Source: Membranipora membranacea | Lineage: Eukaryota; Bryozoa; Gymnolaemata; Cheilostomatida; Membraniporidae | NCBI GenBank assembly: GCA_914767715.1 | Contig: OU612066.1 | Coordinates: forward strand, 35,252,283 to 35,316,282 | DNA: 64,000 nucleotides | Direction: 5' to 3' | Shown: piece after piece, positions 24,989 through 37,410 of the stretch | Numbering within the stretch: the stretch's first letter is position 1 | Layout: every line of letters starts with the position of its first letter | Notes under the pieces: model-generated | Databases searched by the model: none | What the model saw: the letters and a program-made list of their open reading frames with translations, nothing else | Told to the model about the DNA's origin: nothing | Translations under genes and position numbers: made by a program

Positions 24989-27900
24989 TTACGACCTAAC
25001 ATAGTCTGTGAATCCTAGTCTCTGTAACTCTTCCTCGGGGTCGTGTCCAGCTTTCCTCTCATTCTTATCAACTAAGAGAACACAAAACATAATCATCTGC
25101 ACATGGGAGGAAGCGTCATAATGGAATGCCTGGGATGGATAAATGCTGCTCTGTTACGATTGATGCTCTTTACATAATATGATTTAAAGGCTACCCAAAG
25201 GCCAATGCAGAGAATGAGAGTTACCTTCCCTTATTGGAGGCACTTTTTCCACCATCAATAATTCATACCAAGAAGAGCTTTGTTCTTTTACCACGTGAAC
25301 CTGACATAACTTTATCAAAAGTAACTGCCTGACTATAACATCCATTGGTCTTTGGATAGTCTTTAACTGATGATTAGCAGAGTTTAAATGTTGGGAAAAC
25401 CTGTGCTCATGTTTAATTAAGTGAAAAGGAATCAATGAGAAAACTTCTTAATTGGATTATTTTCCTTTGAAGAAAGATTTTGTGAGCTAAGACTTTGACT
25501 ACCCTATATGAGTTTAATTTAGCTAGAGTTTAATTTCTGGACCTGGTACTCAATTTCGCTTGTACTAAATTTCGCTAGTAGGCTTACTAGTGAAAACTAA
25601 ATAAAAATGTCCAAGCTGGGATTCGAACCCAGGGCATAACCCTCCATCTGATTGCAAGACAGACACTTAGACCACTACACCACACTGCCTTGCATGTGTA
25701 GTTAAGGTGTATTCCTGTATGATTGTACATTGTTTATGAAACTATGGTGAGTGAATTTAATTTAAGATACACTAAATTTCACTACTTAGGCAAAAACGCG
25801 AAAAGCGAATCCTAAATGCCGCGAAAACTAAACTCCTATAGGGTAGGTCATGAAGAAGCAAAAATAATGAAAAACTCTGTTGAATGTGACAAAGAGGGAA
25901 TTGTAATGATATAATGGTATGTGGCATCGCATCAACCCCTATAAAGGCAGACCAGTGAATAAAATATCACAATTATGACGATTGGAGTGGCTGGTTACTC
26001 ACCGTAATACGTTAAACCTTTATTCTTCTGTGAATAGCAGACAGTAAGAAGTATGATGAGCACCAGAAAAATTACACCGGCCAAACTTCCACCGAGTAAT
26101 GCCCAGTCACGCAATTGTGCTGGTGGTGAAGTAGTAGGAGGGGGTTCTGCAAGGTCAATATTAACACGTATATGTATGTATAGGAAACATATTCTTCTAA
26201 AATACAATGGGGTTGTGTCAGGAGTTGTCCCTTATTATAGGGGGCGCTGAACAGATGAGACCATAAATTAGCACTTTTTTTTATATAAGCTAAGCTATCA
26301 TTGGAGCAGATCACACTTTTTGGTCTGGCAGCCAGGGAAATTAAGATAGAAACAAACTGAGCGGAATTACATAGGCGGATTATGCTGACCCACATTAAAG
26401 GACAAAAAATTTCTGCATATATAATTTGATGTTTATTATATTATATAATATAATAAATATATCATTAAAATAAAGAGAAACAATAATATTCCAGCTTTGA
26501 ATTTTGAATATTATATAGATTCAACCTAAAAATATTGATCGCAGAAAAAGAATTCCTAGTAACATAAGTATATTTAATGTTATTGTAATACAAAACAATT
26601 CTGTATTTAATCCAATAACTTGATATATATATGGAATTTTTTTGCGAAAATAATTTAGCTGCATATTTTTAAGACACCTTCCTTCCTAACACTGAATTTC
26701 ATTGTGATTGATCAGGATTTTATATTTCAATATATTATTATTTAATTTTAATTGTATTAAAAATTAAAATTCCTGGATACTTTTTATTTCAGCATATAGG
26801 TCAAATTTTTAAATAACCGAATAATTTGATCAATTGTAGTTGGCTGAAGGTCTCATTTGCTTCCTTTATAGCTTATATTAAACTTTGCGAAAGTATGGTC
26901 TTATCTGTAAATAATCAAGGGAGATTACTCCGGAAAAACATAACCCCATTGCAATGCAAATTTTTTGATGTCCCGGTAGATTTAAGATGAACAAAATCTA
27001 TCTTTTGTTGAATTAACAAAATAGAAAAGTTGGACGCAGCAAATTTATATTATGCTTAAATGTTAACTTACGTGTATTGATGTTGAATGGTATTTCATCT
27101 GCAATCACATTATAAGTCGGACTGCTGAGCACTTTGTAGCTTAGCTCACAGTGCCATGAGCTTTCTCTCAAAGTCTTATCTGAGTCTAAGTCATATTCGA
27201 GGTATAGCCGCGATGTAATATATGTTGTCTCCGGAAGATATGCAGGAGATACCAGGGCCTATAACATAAATACAAAACAAACACATCAAGTTACCTATAT
27301 ACGATATGGACTTGAAATGAGTATGATATCAGGTGTTACAAGCTCTACAGATCAGAGACCAGGAAAAGCTGCATAGTTTCCTTTAGGCATGAAAGTTTCA
27401 ATAATTTCTTTTCCAAATTTAAAATCATGAGAAGTTTCATAATAATGATTTGAGGATTTCAAACAGGAAAGACCAAAATCAGAATGAAAAATCAAGAAAA
27501 TTGAACAACTAGTTCTCAAGCCTGTAATTGCATCCCAGACAAGCCATGACCTTAAACATCCCATCCTTAGGCGCCTTATATGTACAACTGAAAACAACAT
27601 GGATACAACTTGAGAAAATAAAATAGTGTGATAGACTAGCAGAAGCACCGCTTAAAACTCATCGAAATTAAACGTGTGTGAAACAAAGATTTGATCAACA
27701 AAAACTAAGAAATTTAAAGTCTCACCACCACAGCTGGATTAGTGTCTTTGTCAACACGTTCTGATCTCCCATTTTTAGTGTAACTCCAAACTAAAACAGC
27801 TTCACTGGTGCGGGCATCAAGGGTAGCATTGCAGATCAACTCATAGGAGTAATCAGATGTATCATTTCCTTGCTTCTTCTCAACGGTGATGGCTTCCTTG

Positions 27901-30900
27901 GGGTGTTGGTTTAGGACTGCTGGCTCTACAATAACATTGCACTCCTTTGAGTTTAGTGGGCATGCCATATATAAGTTTTGAATTCAGAGAAAGAGTGAGT
28001 CAGCCAAATATCTAATTTCACTTCCACAAATAATAATAAATATGAGATGCCAGATTTGATTTTGCCACTGAATGGTATTCCGTCATAGATGTGGAGAGTG
28101 TTATCCCCTCTTGAGCTCTGGACCCATAGTTGTCACGCAGCTCCCTATACCCATGCAGGTCAGAAACCGGCCTACTTTTTATATGGAAGGATAAAGGCAG
28201 AGGAGGATTTTTTCCCTGCATGTTGGGTGTGCAAACACTGTTGATCTATTGTATTCCACAGGGATCTGCCTATGATGAGTTGTCACAAATCCACAAGACA
28301 ACTCCTGATCCCCAACTTCATATTACATATCAAAATGTAACAGAAAATATAAATGCACTCACCATAGACTATGAGATAGGAGGTGGCATACGAAAATCCT
28401 GCGGTGCCACGAGCTGCACACAGAATTGAACTGGACTGATTCTTTGCTAAATTCCGATAGGTCAATCGCTCGGGGAATCTAGGACTCCAAACAATTCCAT
28501 TTCGTTCTAAACCACAAATGAAATGTGATTTCAGGCTTTCAATCTAGATGTTGACATTCATAAGAGAAACCAAAACTGATAACCAAGATATCCAGCCCCA
28601 CAGTACCATACTATTACTGTCTCTAATTATTGATTAGCAGTCTGCAGACTACCCATCTCTACACCTGTGCCGCCTGCCTTCAGTTTGTAAAAGAACTCAC
28701 TTAGGATATCGTCCGCCATTCAATAGTATTCAGACAAGCCTTTTGTCATTGAATCAATATTGGTGGTTGGTTGGTTTGAGTTTAGTGGAGTGCGTTGAGG
28801 TTGTAACATCAGATGACATTATTATTACACATATTAAATTTTAGCGAAAATATCCTCCTAGTAGGATGTTTTCGGTATCAAATTTGTATAAAAATGATCA
28901 CCTGTTTGTTTGTGATTAACTAGTTGAAAGTAAACTTGTTTCCTTGCCGCACTGAGAACTTGGCAGAAGCTGTTCTGAAGGGCCAATAGAATGAAGGCAA
29001 CCATGCATTTTCAATGGCCTAATGGGGGATCATTTTTCATGTCAAGCAGTTACGACTGGCTCACGGCTTACACTAGTCTGAGCCCTCCAGACTCTTGTCC
29101 CCCCCACCCAACAGCCCCCCCCCCCCCAAAAGTAGATTTACCATCATATATATTAAAATGAACTTGTTAGTGGATGTTAATCTACATTACCTTCTCCAGT
29201 GACCACTGCACCCTTTATATAGAACTTTGTCTCATTGGCAAACTGGGCACTGCATGTGAACACTGTCTCGCCCGCTCCCTCAGGTACATATCTTGGCGTA
29301 GCTGGGAATTCTTCACCGATAATTAATTTTGGATAGTTGAGTATCTCAATCTAAATCATATCAGAACAACACTATAAGGACTAAAGGCTAACGTCTACCC
29401 ACTACAAAAACTCAACAGCCAAGCTGTTCAGATAGAGCCTTCATTGGAGTCGTGATTTTACCTCGGCGTCCGGTATATAACAGCTCATGATTTTTTAACT
29501 CATATCAACCAAGGCACAAACCTAATGGTCTTAACTTACTTGATATGATATGGATACACATTGCTAACTTTCCCTGGGATGTAATAGTCATCAGAAACGC
29601 AATATTCTTGATATTGGTGATATTATAACAGCTGAACTGGTGTTGGAGTAATGCACTCTTGGATATTCTGAGTACGTGATAGGGTACTCTGTTGATTTTC
29701 TGATTTGCAAGTGTCGAGTATAATAATCAATTCCGGAGTGCTCTGACATTAAGTGTAAGGACTTGTGACTAATGATCAAGGTTCGATTCCCGGGGCCGGC
29801 TATCAATTCTGATTGGGGCCGGCAAACCATTTATTCAGCGAGGTCTGTTCGGATCAGGACCATAAATACAGGAGGTCTACTGTGTGCACGCAGTATAAAG
29901 ATCCTCTCTGCCTCTTAGATAGATAGTATCGTACCGTGATGTTGACAGTGGCTAGCATCCGATTATCTTTAGATAGAAGGCTACACCCCCATATTTCAGG
30001 ATTCACATCGGCAACAGGTGTAAAATTGAATCCAGTATTGGTAATCTGAACAACTGTGGCAGAGTTCTCACTGTCTTTAGGTGCAACAACTCTGATGTTT
30101 CCTGTTCTGTTTCCTTCCCTATAACAAGTACAATCAATATCTTAGAAAATAGAACAAGTAAGAATCCCTCATATCTCATAGGGTGATAGGATGATGTGGC
30201 ACAATATTTGCTACTCAATTTAGTGTTGCAATACCGTTCAGCATGTTTATCATAATATGTTACATAATGAATAATTTAAATGACCAGCGCTACACTGTAG
30301 TCTTTTTGATATATATAATATATATATATATATATCATTTAAACAACAGATTTCATGCCCCACCTAACTAGTCTCAAGTTCAAAAGATAAGGCAAGAAGT
30401 TATTCTTGATAAAGTGACTACTCTTGATGTGTCTTCTTTTGGCTTAGACTGCTCAACAGCAGAGTATGTTTTAGGTGCCATAGACTAAACAGGGTGACAA
30501 CAAACCTGCCACCGAAGATGCACACAACCTCACAAAGTTGCTTCTCCACACATCTTATATTATCTCTTGCTTTGGCAGAGGTAGCATTCACTGCAACGCT
30601 GTCTACGAGAGGAGCTAGATATTCAAATTCTCTAATTTCTGTCCCTGTGCTGCTATTGGTTAATATATTCCAGTCGATGACATCATTGAGAATTTTCTCC
30701 CTAGAATTGTACACCTTTACTGTACAAGTTAGTTGACTTCTTTTACCAGCAGTTGAGTTTGTCAAGTGATCATCAGCTGTGAGATATGCGTAGTGAAGAG
30801 CGCCTGTTTATAGAACAGAACAGACTGACCTCAAAATGTGTATGCCTGTGAAGAAGGAACGATTATTAAGCATGTCTGAATCAAGTTATGCAAATTGAAA

Positions 30901-32711
30901 TAATAGAGAACAAGTTCAGTAATCATTCTCACCCTCATGTGTCTATATAACCTCACCATAATGATAACAAATTTACCTGAAAGTGGATCCATTTTAATGC
31001 GACCACCTGATTCCTCTATGAACTTCTTAAAAGTCTTTCCTTGAAAAGCAAGATCCCAGCTAAATAGCAATTTGCCGCGAAGTATTCGGAATATATCAGT
31101 ATACTGAGCCTGAGGGTGTATACTGTGTATGTCTCTTACACAGGGTAATGTGTAACTCCTCCCCACATAAGCAGGCTGTGATGGAGACTGAGGCAATACA
31201 TCATCGCCTGATGCTACAAATAGCCAAGCAGTATCTCACTTTTATAATGGCATGCATACCTATACAGTCTAGTATTGATAAGCCCTTCAGGTGAGAAGAC
31301 AATCCCAGAATTCAGTCGAGATTTAATATACACCATGCTTACAGGGAGCGTGGGAGGGTCTCCCACCCTCATTGATGCTAGCTATCTGCAATTTTCCCTA
31401 ATAGGCTTGAGAATATTTTACGCTGATAATTACGGTTTTTATGTCTGGATACGTTTGCGAGTACAAATTTTAAGGAAGCCATAGATTATCAGTGATATCT
31501 TGGCAAATAAAACGACACATTCCCCCAAGCTGAAATTAAAGTATGTGTTTATAGCAGTATAAAACTGATTCAGCGCAATCGACATAGATCTATAATACAA
31601 AATAATAATGACAAGCAAAACAGGTTTGCTCATATGTCCCTAGTCTATGTGTTATTCATCTGTGTCTAATTCAGTGCAAAATGGGGTTGTCTACAGATGT
31701 CTGAATTAGATGCAGTGCACTGTTCCTTCACATAAATTATATCTGTGGCTTCAAATCATAATTATTTCATCAATATCTACCTACATGGGAGGATAATTCT
31801 GATTGGTGGTGATGTAGTTATATATGTGTTCTCGCCAAATGGTGTTTTGGCATAACATCGATAATATCCGTTCCATTTGGCTAAACTTGCTATTTTTGCA
31901 GTGTCTCCATCAGAATAAATCAAATCAGAGTTATTGTTGTCATTCAGATCATTTTTGCTAATCACTAGGATGTCCGGCAGATTATCGTTCCATGTCCCAT
32001 CTTCTCCAGTAGAACTAAACTGTAGTTTGATACTTTGAGCATTTTCCGCTATGCATTGGATCGTGTTTACTGTACCAGGTAGATAACTATTATCTAAAAC
32101 TTGGACGAAAGCCGATGGATCGGGATAAGTGTCTCCACCGACTATGAGTATCCCATTTACTTTTAGTTCTTTGATTGAAGGAGGCTCATCTCGGATTTCT
32201 GCAATCAGTGGTAGAAGTGATTACACTATAAGGTAGGTGCAGTGAGGTGTGAGGTAGGTTTTCTCAACAGTCTCTTCATATCAACTTGACCAAACTTTGA
32301 TTTAAGAAATGGTTTGATCATTCTCAGGCTGGGGTCTCAAGTGTATTATCTCCACCTGCTAACCTTTTCAATATATTCAGAGCTGCAGCTTTGACAAACA
32401 TTTCAAAGTCTAATAATACCGTCCCAAGTTTTTCTGTTCTCGTTTATTAGAGAATTTAGTTTTGCCGCATTGTGAGTTGTCTCCAGATGTCAGCAAAATT
32501 TTAAGAGTTGGTTACTGCTGTAAGCTTAATGGAGATAATCACAATATTGCTTAAATGAAATTGCCATTGGGACCTCTGACTTTTCCCAGACGCTCTGACA
32601 CAATAGTGACTATCTGACCATATAGTGGTTTAAATACAACTAAGACTCACGTTTTGGTAGCACGGATGAAAAAAGTGTAATAATAAGAACTAGATATTTA
32701 GGTTGCACCAT
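24989..32711 (-). CDS. Five-Ig-domain single-pass membrane receptor (703 aa)
   Basis: Cell-surface immunoglobulin-superfamily protein of unknown ligand. Coding exons in transcription order: 32711-32651, 32198-31785, 31213-30977, 30803-30506, 30118-29935, 29350-29191, 28506-28363, 27925-27726, 27258-27072, 26146-26003, 25071-24989. All junctions have GT/AG sites and compatible phases, and the total is 2112 nt including the stop. Residues 1-20 are a signal peptide. Ig1 is exon 2 (TIQCIAEN ... GYYRCYAK). Ig2 spans exons 3-4 (TLPCVRD, LFSWDL, LTCTVKV), with an L1CAM-like IKMDPLSGALHYAYLTADD strand. Ig3 spans exons 4-5 (CIFGGR ... IWGCSLLS), Ig4 exons 6-7 (FTCSAQ ... ILCAARG), Ig5 exons 8-9 (LICNAT, LVWSY, SWHCELSY). 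The membrane span is WALLGGSLAGVIFLVLIILL in exon 10. The cytoplasmic tail is about 35 residues with YYVDKNER and an acidic DPEEE. An acceptor at 32726-32727, upstream of the ATG, implies a 5' non-coding exon. No kinase or FnIII domain. Confidence 0.85.
25188..25362 (-). mobile_element. MITE with TTAA target duplication
   Basis: A 175-bp non-coding element in intron 10 of the receptor gene. Its ends are inverted repeats (AGGCTACCCAAAGGCCAATG at the left; the complement of AGACTATCCAAAGACCAATG at the right). It is flanked by TTAA on both sides (25184-25187 and 25363-25366), the target site typical of piggyBac-type elements. A related, longer copy lies at 39293-39614. Absent from the equivalent intron of copy B. 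Confidence 0.8.
25609..25692 (-). mobile_element. tRNA-derived SINE head
   Basis: The minus strand reads like a tRNA: TGTGGTGTAGTGGTCTAAG (A-box region), an anticodon-like loop CTTGCAA, and a perfect T-arm CTGGGTTCGAATCCCAG with B box. The 5' and 3' acceptor strands do not pair and the variable region is long, so I take it as a SINE head or tRNA pseudogene and not a working tRNA. It is in intron 10 of the receptor gene. Confidence 0.6.
29450..29925 (+). repeat. Inserted repeat with B-box-like motif in intron 5
   Basis: The intron between exons 5 and 6 matches copy B on both flanks but not here, so this part was inserted in A or replaced in B. It contains AAGGTTCGATTCCCGGGG near 29778, which resembles a tRNA B box and T-loop, followed by GCCGGC repeats. 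A SINE fragment is likely; no matching A box was found. Confidence 0.35.
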
Positions 32712-32726
32712 GACTCTGAATGACTC

Positions 32727-35690
32727 TGTAAATAGAAAGAGTTTATATATTGTTTATTTGGACTTTGGAGTTGCGTACATGCGTTTTATAAGTTGTTCAA
32801 TTTGAAGTAGAGACTGTTGACTCCCCATACCGTAAAAACATTTTTTGTCATATCACAATTATTGTTTTTTGAACTGAATGATGATTTGCTCAAAAAGGGG
32901 CAAATGCTGGAATTCAAAGGGAACACATGATTTTGGTTTTCATTTGTAATCAACCATACTATCAAAGCAATGTAATAATGAAATTTCCTTGTTTAACATT
33001 TTGTATCGGTGTAAAGTGTTAGTCTTTATGTTGTCAGGAATCTCGTTGGGAATTGGAATCCAGACTAATGCCACTCTCATGTATTAAAACCTGGTCATGT
33101 ATCATCGATCATACTTCATCATACAGGTAACAACTATAGGGGTAAGAAGTAATAGCAAAGGATAATGTATAATATTATAGTTATCTTCTCTTTATACGCG
33201 AGAAGACAACAAATAAAGCTAGTATTTATGTGTTGAACTCCCTGGTGATACTGCCAATGGCCACAGCCATATACCTGCTATGCCCAACCATTTTCATACA
33301 TTTTATCAGAGATCAATTACCCTGCACCAAACATTAACAGCTCTATGCCTGAGTTAGTGTGATGGTATAAACTGATTGGATAATATCCCGCTCACTCTAG
33401 CTGCTTTCTTGATGAACCTGGAGAACTACCCCATACTTCACAGAACATTGCACTAACCTTTGCATACCTTGAGCCAAGAATTATTAAACCTTACATTATT
33501 CAGGTCGACACTTAACAAAACAGCAATTCCCACATAGTAGCCAGCCGATGTGGTGTTTGAATGATTATAATGTGATATATCACAACATTCAATCAAGCTC
33601 ATATTGCACTCCCATCTGACACTTGTCGGGTGGAATACTAACAAAAAAATACTTCAGGACTCTGGTACTCTACACAAAACATGCCACATATAAGAATTCA
33701 TGTTGTTTGTGGAAAACCTTAAGTTTCTTTTCACAATCCTTATCTAACAAAGCAACAATTATCACGACAGCTAACAGCTATAATGTCATATGACATAATG
33801 TCATAGACGTCCAGTCATATGAAAATTTTTGCATCTATCAATGAAACTACGCAAAGTAATATTTTTGACATCAATGATGGACCAACTAGCCACAGGGTTA
33901 TGAGGAAAACATCATCTAGACAAAGAGTATGGATATATTGGTGTTCATGACCAAGCAGACACTAGATTTGTTTCATGCTTTAAAAAATACAGCAGTTTTT
34001 ACTAGTAATTCATAGATGGATGTCAATAGGATATAGCACATAGACTTAATATATTTAGTATATTGTGGATATTTGTGGATTACCTCATGATTTTTTCGGC
34101 ATGTTATTATCAGCACTACCTTTTGATGGTTTACTGACCAGTCTTGTCACCTACGCGGAGTTGGCATAACAGGTAGATCAACAAGTTCCTCAGGAATTAT
34201 GTATGACCGCTAGATCTCAACAAGCTGCTTCTTAACATTCGTGAATCTTGACATACAAGGTGATAGCCTGCCAGCCACAAAACAATGCATAAAATAAATA
34301 GTGCTAATTGTGAAAGGCTAAAACCAGTTACTTTTAATCAGAATATTGTTCCCTTGTCAGTCATATAGCTCATACGCCGACCTCAAATAAAAATTGGTAA
34401 GCATTCCTTGTTTGATATTGCATATTGAGAGAATGCTATACCATTATTTTAGGGGCTCCCACCTGTTTTGGCCATAAACAAAATAGGACAAAGTGAATGT
34501 AAATACTGAGCAGCGATAGTAAGTTAGGTGTTATTATATGTTACAGCAATCAGAATATAGATACAGTAACTTACCTGTCAAATATCCGATGTAATCTACA
34601 CTACACCCGAGGAGAATTATTGTATAACTGTAAGTATCGGTTTCATATCTGAGTGTAGAAGGATAGTCTGTATCTCAGGCAATACTTCTTATAGAAATGA
34701 CCATAATAGTTCCTGATTATTTTTTTCGTTATAAATGATAAATCCATCAATGTCCGTGCCAGCATTACTAAACCTTTCACAAATGTCAAAACAAAATGTC
34801 ATGAGTCATAAGGAGAAGAGATGAAGTGATTAAACCGAAGGGGTATGTCAGGGGGTGAAATTGGTGTGAGAATGATGGTATGTGTGACATGATACCCTTC
34901 TGAATACTGCTAGAGTGATATTAGTCACTGAAACGCTGAGAACTGTGAGACCATAATGCTGATGACTGTACTGTAGTTTTAGTCATTTATATTTTTGAAA
35001 TTGATTAATTGAGCGCCTCAAGGCACCTGCCATTAATGACATTAGTAACACTAGATATGCCTTTCATTCAACCTAGTCCACCTCAGGGATTGGGATTTGT
35101 ATATAATTGTATATATATTGGTGTGCCAATTATGAACAAACTAATGGAGCATTCCAGTTGTTTTATTATTTATAGTCATCCCAGTTAATATTTTCCTACT
35201 GGCGTACAAAACATGGGTCTAACTCAGAGAAAAGGAAATGTTTATGTTTATTGGAAAAACCAAATTCTATAAAATAACTATCTCAGTTTCCTATGGAATG
35301 AAACTGAATCCGCAGTGCTGTGTGAGGAGTAATCACTAGTGGAAAAGCATTATCAAAATTTGAATTTCCCTGTTTCCTGATAAAGTATAAAAAAGAGAAT
35401 TATAATTGATGTAAACAAGCAGTCACTAGTGTACTTTTTGCACTCTCAACAAACACAGAAGCTTACTTCCTCATCATGGGTTTGTCATTAAATCTAATAA
35501 TTATCCATGACTCAAGCCATTACAATATGATCATAATGAGTAGCTGCTTTGATTTTGTTTATCGAGAATAAAGTTCCTTCTGACACGAAAAAAAAATATT
35601 GGCGCTGCTGACATCACATTAGCTAAGATATGTTAATTTTCTGAATCTTTGAACCTGCAAATTTTATATATTTTTGAATGAAATCTATGT
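32727..35690. other. Upstream region of receptor gene
   Basis: Mostly non-coding. On the minus strand it should hold the 5' non-coding exon(s) and promoter of the receptor. The best donor seen is GACAG|gtaagttactg with the exon edge at 34575. It also contains the candidate orphan exon at 33495-33637. No TATA box or start site can be named with confidence. Confidence 0.35.
33495..33637 (-). other. Candidate orphan Ig-like exon
   Basis: An open 143-nt minus-strand stretch with a clean acceptor (ttttttgttag) and donor (AAT|gtaagg), running from phase 1 to phase 0. The peptide has SVRWECNMSLIECCDISHYN and GYYVGIAVLLSVDLNN, which resembles Ig/receptor ectodomain exons in composition (WEC, GYY). 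The receptor model is complete without it and phase does not let it join the signal-peptide exon. It may be a remnant of a third paralogue. Confidence 0.3.
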
Positions 35691-37335
35691 GATTGATACT
35701 ATTGATGATTTAAACGCAACTATGGACAGTTAAAGATTTGTAGCCTCTTTTGCAGTCGTTATCACTATAAACTGCTAAAATCCTCATTTATTTTTACTTT
35801 ACTAGCATAATTTTCGTCCGATGAGATTAATTTACAAAATCAGCCATCATGAAAAGAGAAAAAAAGGGGCAAAAAGATTTCAATCAAGATGATGAAAAAG
35901 ATAATCAGAAAAATTACGATTGAATTATTTCTAATTGATCACTGAACGTTAATTAATTGGTATATTGCTTAAAGTATATACTATCATATTATCTAAAAAG
36001 TTATTGGAAGTTAGGCGTAGTAAGAACATGTCTCTCAGAATGAAATTGCGCGGAAAATTAATATGTTCGAACAAAAGTCGTGGACATGTCATGTTCATCA
36101 ATTGAGTCCAGTAATGCGAGTAAAACTATGTTGAGCATTAGAAAAGGTTAGAGGTGTAACGACCGTGATAATTTGTTAGTTGGTATCTGGTATTTATATT
36201 TCCAAAGTAAAGGGTTGTTTAAACATACAGTCCTTTCAAGGGTTACCATTTTGCAGCGTTGTTTGCATTCTTCTGGAAAAGATCAGCCCATACAACAGAT
36301 CTGGTCTACGGAGCGAAGTACATTACTCTACTACTCAGCTAGTTTTGTAGATTAGAGTAAAGATCACTCAGCTCACAGCCAGCATGACTGGGTGACATAG
36401 GTTGACTAGTAGACATAGGTTGTCTAGTTCATTGTGGTGAACCTATCCTCCAATTAAACTACTATAAGTAGTAAAAAACCTTCTGATCATTTTCCTATTT
36501 GGTTATCTCCAGCATGTTTTACTGCAACTGATTAAATCTTACATTGCTGGCTAAAGAATAACTGAATTCAATGGTTGTCCACTATGCATAAAGAAAACAA
36601 GAAGATACAATTAAAATTCCACTATTACGTTATGTGCTTTCGAATGCCAGTCTGTATAAGGCATGCCAAGGCACTATCTATATAACAAAGACGTCACTCA
36701 GACAGCAAGTAATCGATGACCAGTAAGACAATATGAGAAGAAATTCTTAAGTATGTTATGAATATCGAGTAGCATACTTCAATACAGTATATATATATAT
36801 ATGTATATATATTTAAATGTTTTATTCAGATATAGGACTTACCTCATATAATTGGTAAGATATAAGTATCTATGGCACAGCTAAGTATTGTGATGGCGGA
36901 TAATCGGTACCTCTAATAATATAAGAAAAACAAATGATTAAAAAGAACATATATATTATTCAGTTGATTAAATGTATATGTGAAAACAACATGCTAGTTA
37001 TGGACTCACATGGACCCACATGATTGTATCTGTATATGAGTATATGAATGTGACGACACTTATACTTATGACCTAACATAGTCGGTGATCCCAATGCTCA
37101 GTAGCTCTTCCTCGGGTGGTGCCCTGCCTTCTTCTCATTCTTATCAACTAAGAGAACACAAATCATCTGTATATGTAGGGTAGCATCATAATGGAAATGT
37201 CTGGGATGCTCTGCTATGATTTGCTGCTATTCACATCATGCGAATTAACAGATATTAAATGTGAGGAAAACCTGCAGTGCTCATTTTTAAATACAAAGGA
37301 ATCAAAGGGAGACTTTTAATGGGATCTGCCTACCC

Positions 37336-37410
37336 TTATCACGCGGCCACGGTTTTTGGATTTTTGGGGTTGGGAAACCGGAAAACCCGAAAACTGTGGC
37401 CGCGTGACAA
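37336..37410. mobile_element. 75-bp hairpin element
   Basis: Arms TTATCACGCGGCCACGGTTT and the complement of AAACTGTGGCCGCGTGACAA pair over about 30 bp with a short loop. It is GC-rich compared with its surroundings and sits in the intron 10 equivalent of copy B. Copy A reads straight through at the matching position, so it inserted after the duplication, or was lost cleanly from A. Confidence 0.75.

Larger units (their letters stand above)
23700..30070. repeat. Segmental duplication, copy A (intact locus)
   Basis: Collinear with 35700-40395 in direct orientation. Shared landmarks in order: an aacgcaactat...ttatcactataaac block (23720/35710), gcattc.tctgga (24180/36260), a TATATA tract (24741/36788), the terminal exon, the membrane exon, exon 9, part of exon 8, exon 6 and part of exon 5. 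Introns are conserved too, so this was a DNA-level duplication and not retroposition. Copy A carries the full gene. It differs from copy B by several insertions and by keeping exon 7. Confidence 0.85.

Noticed and set aside
25609-25692. Functional tRNA gene on the minus strand (anticodon TGC)
   Set aside because: The T-arm and B box are good, but the acceptor strands do not pair and the variable region is unusual; a SINE head fits better.
27352-27648. Minus-strand 98-residue ORF within the receptor gene
   Set aside because: Falls in the intron between exons 8 and 9 and is skipped by in-phase splice sites.
30317-30340. TATATA tract as promoter TATA box
   Set aside because: It is a simple AT microsatellite inside an intron; similar tracts occur at 24741, 36788 and 61200.
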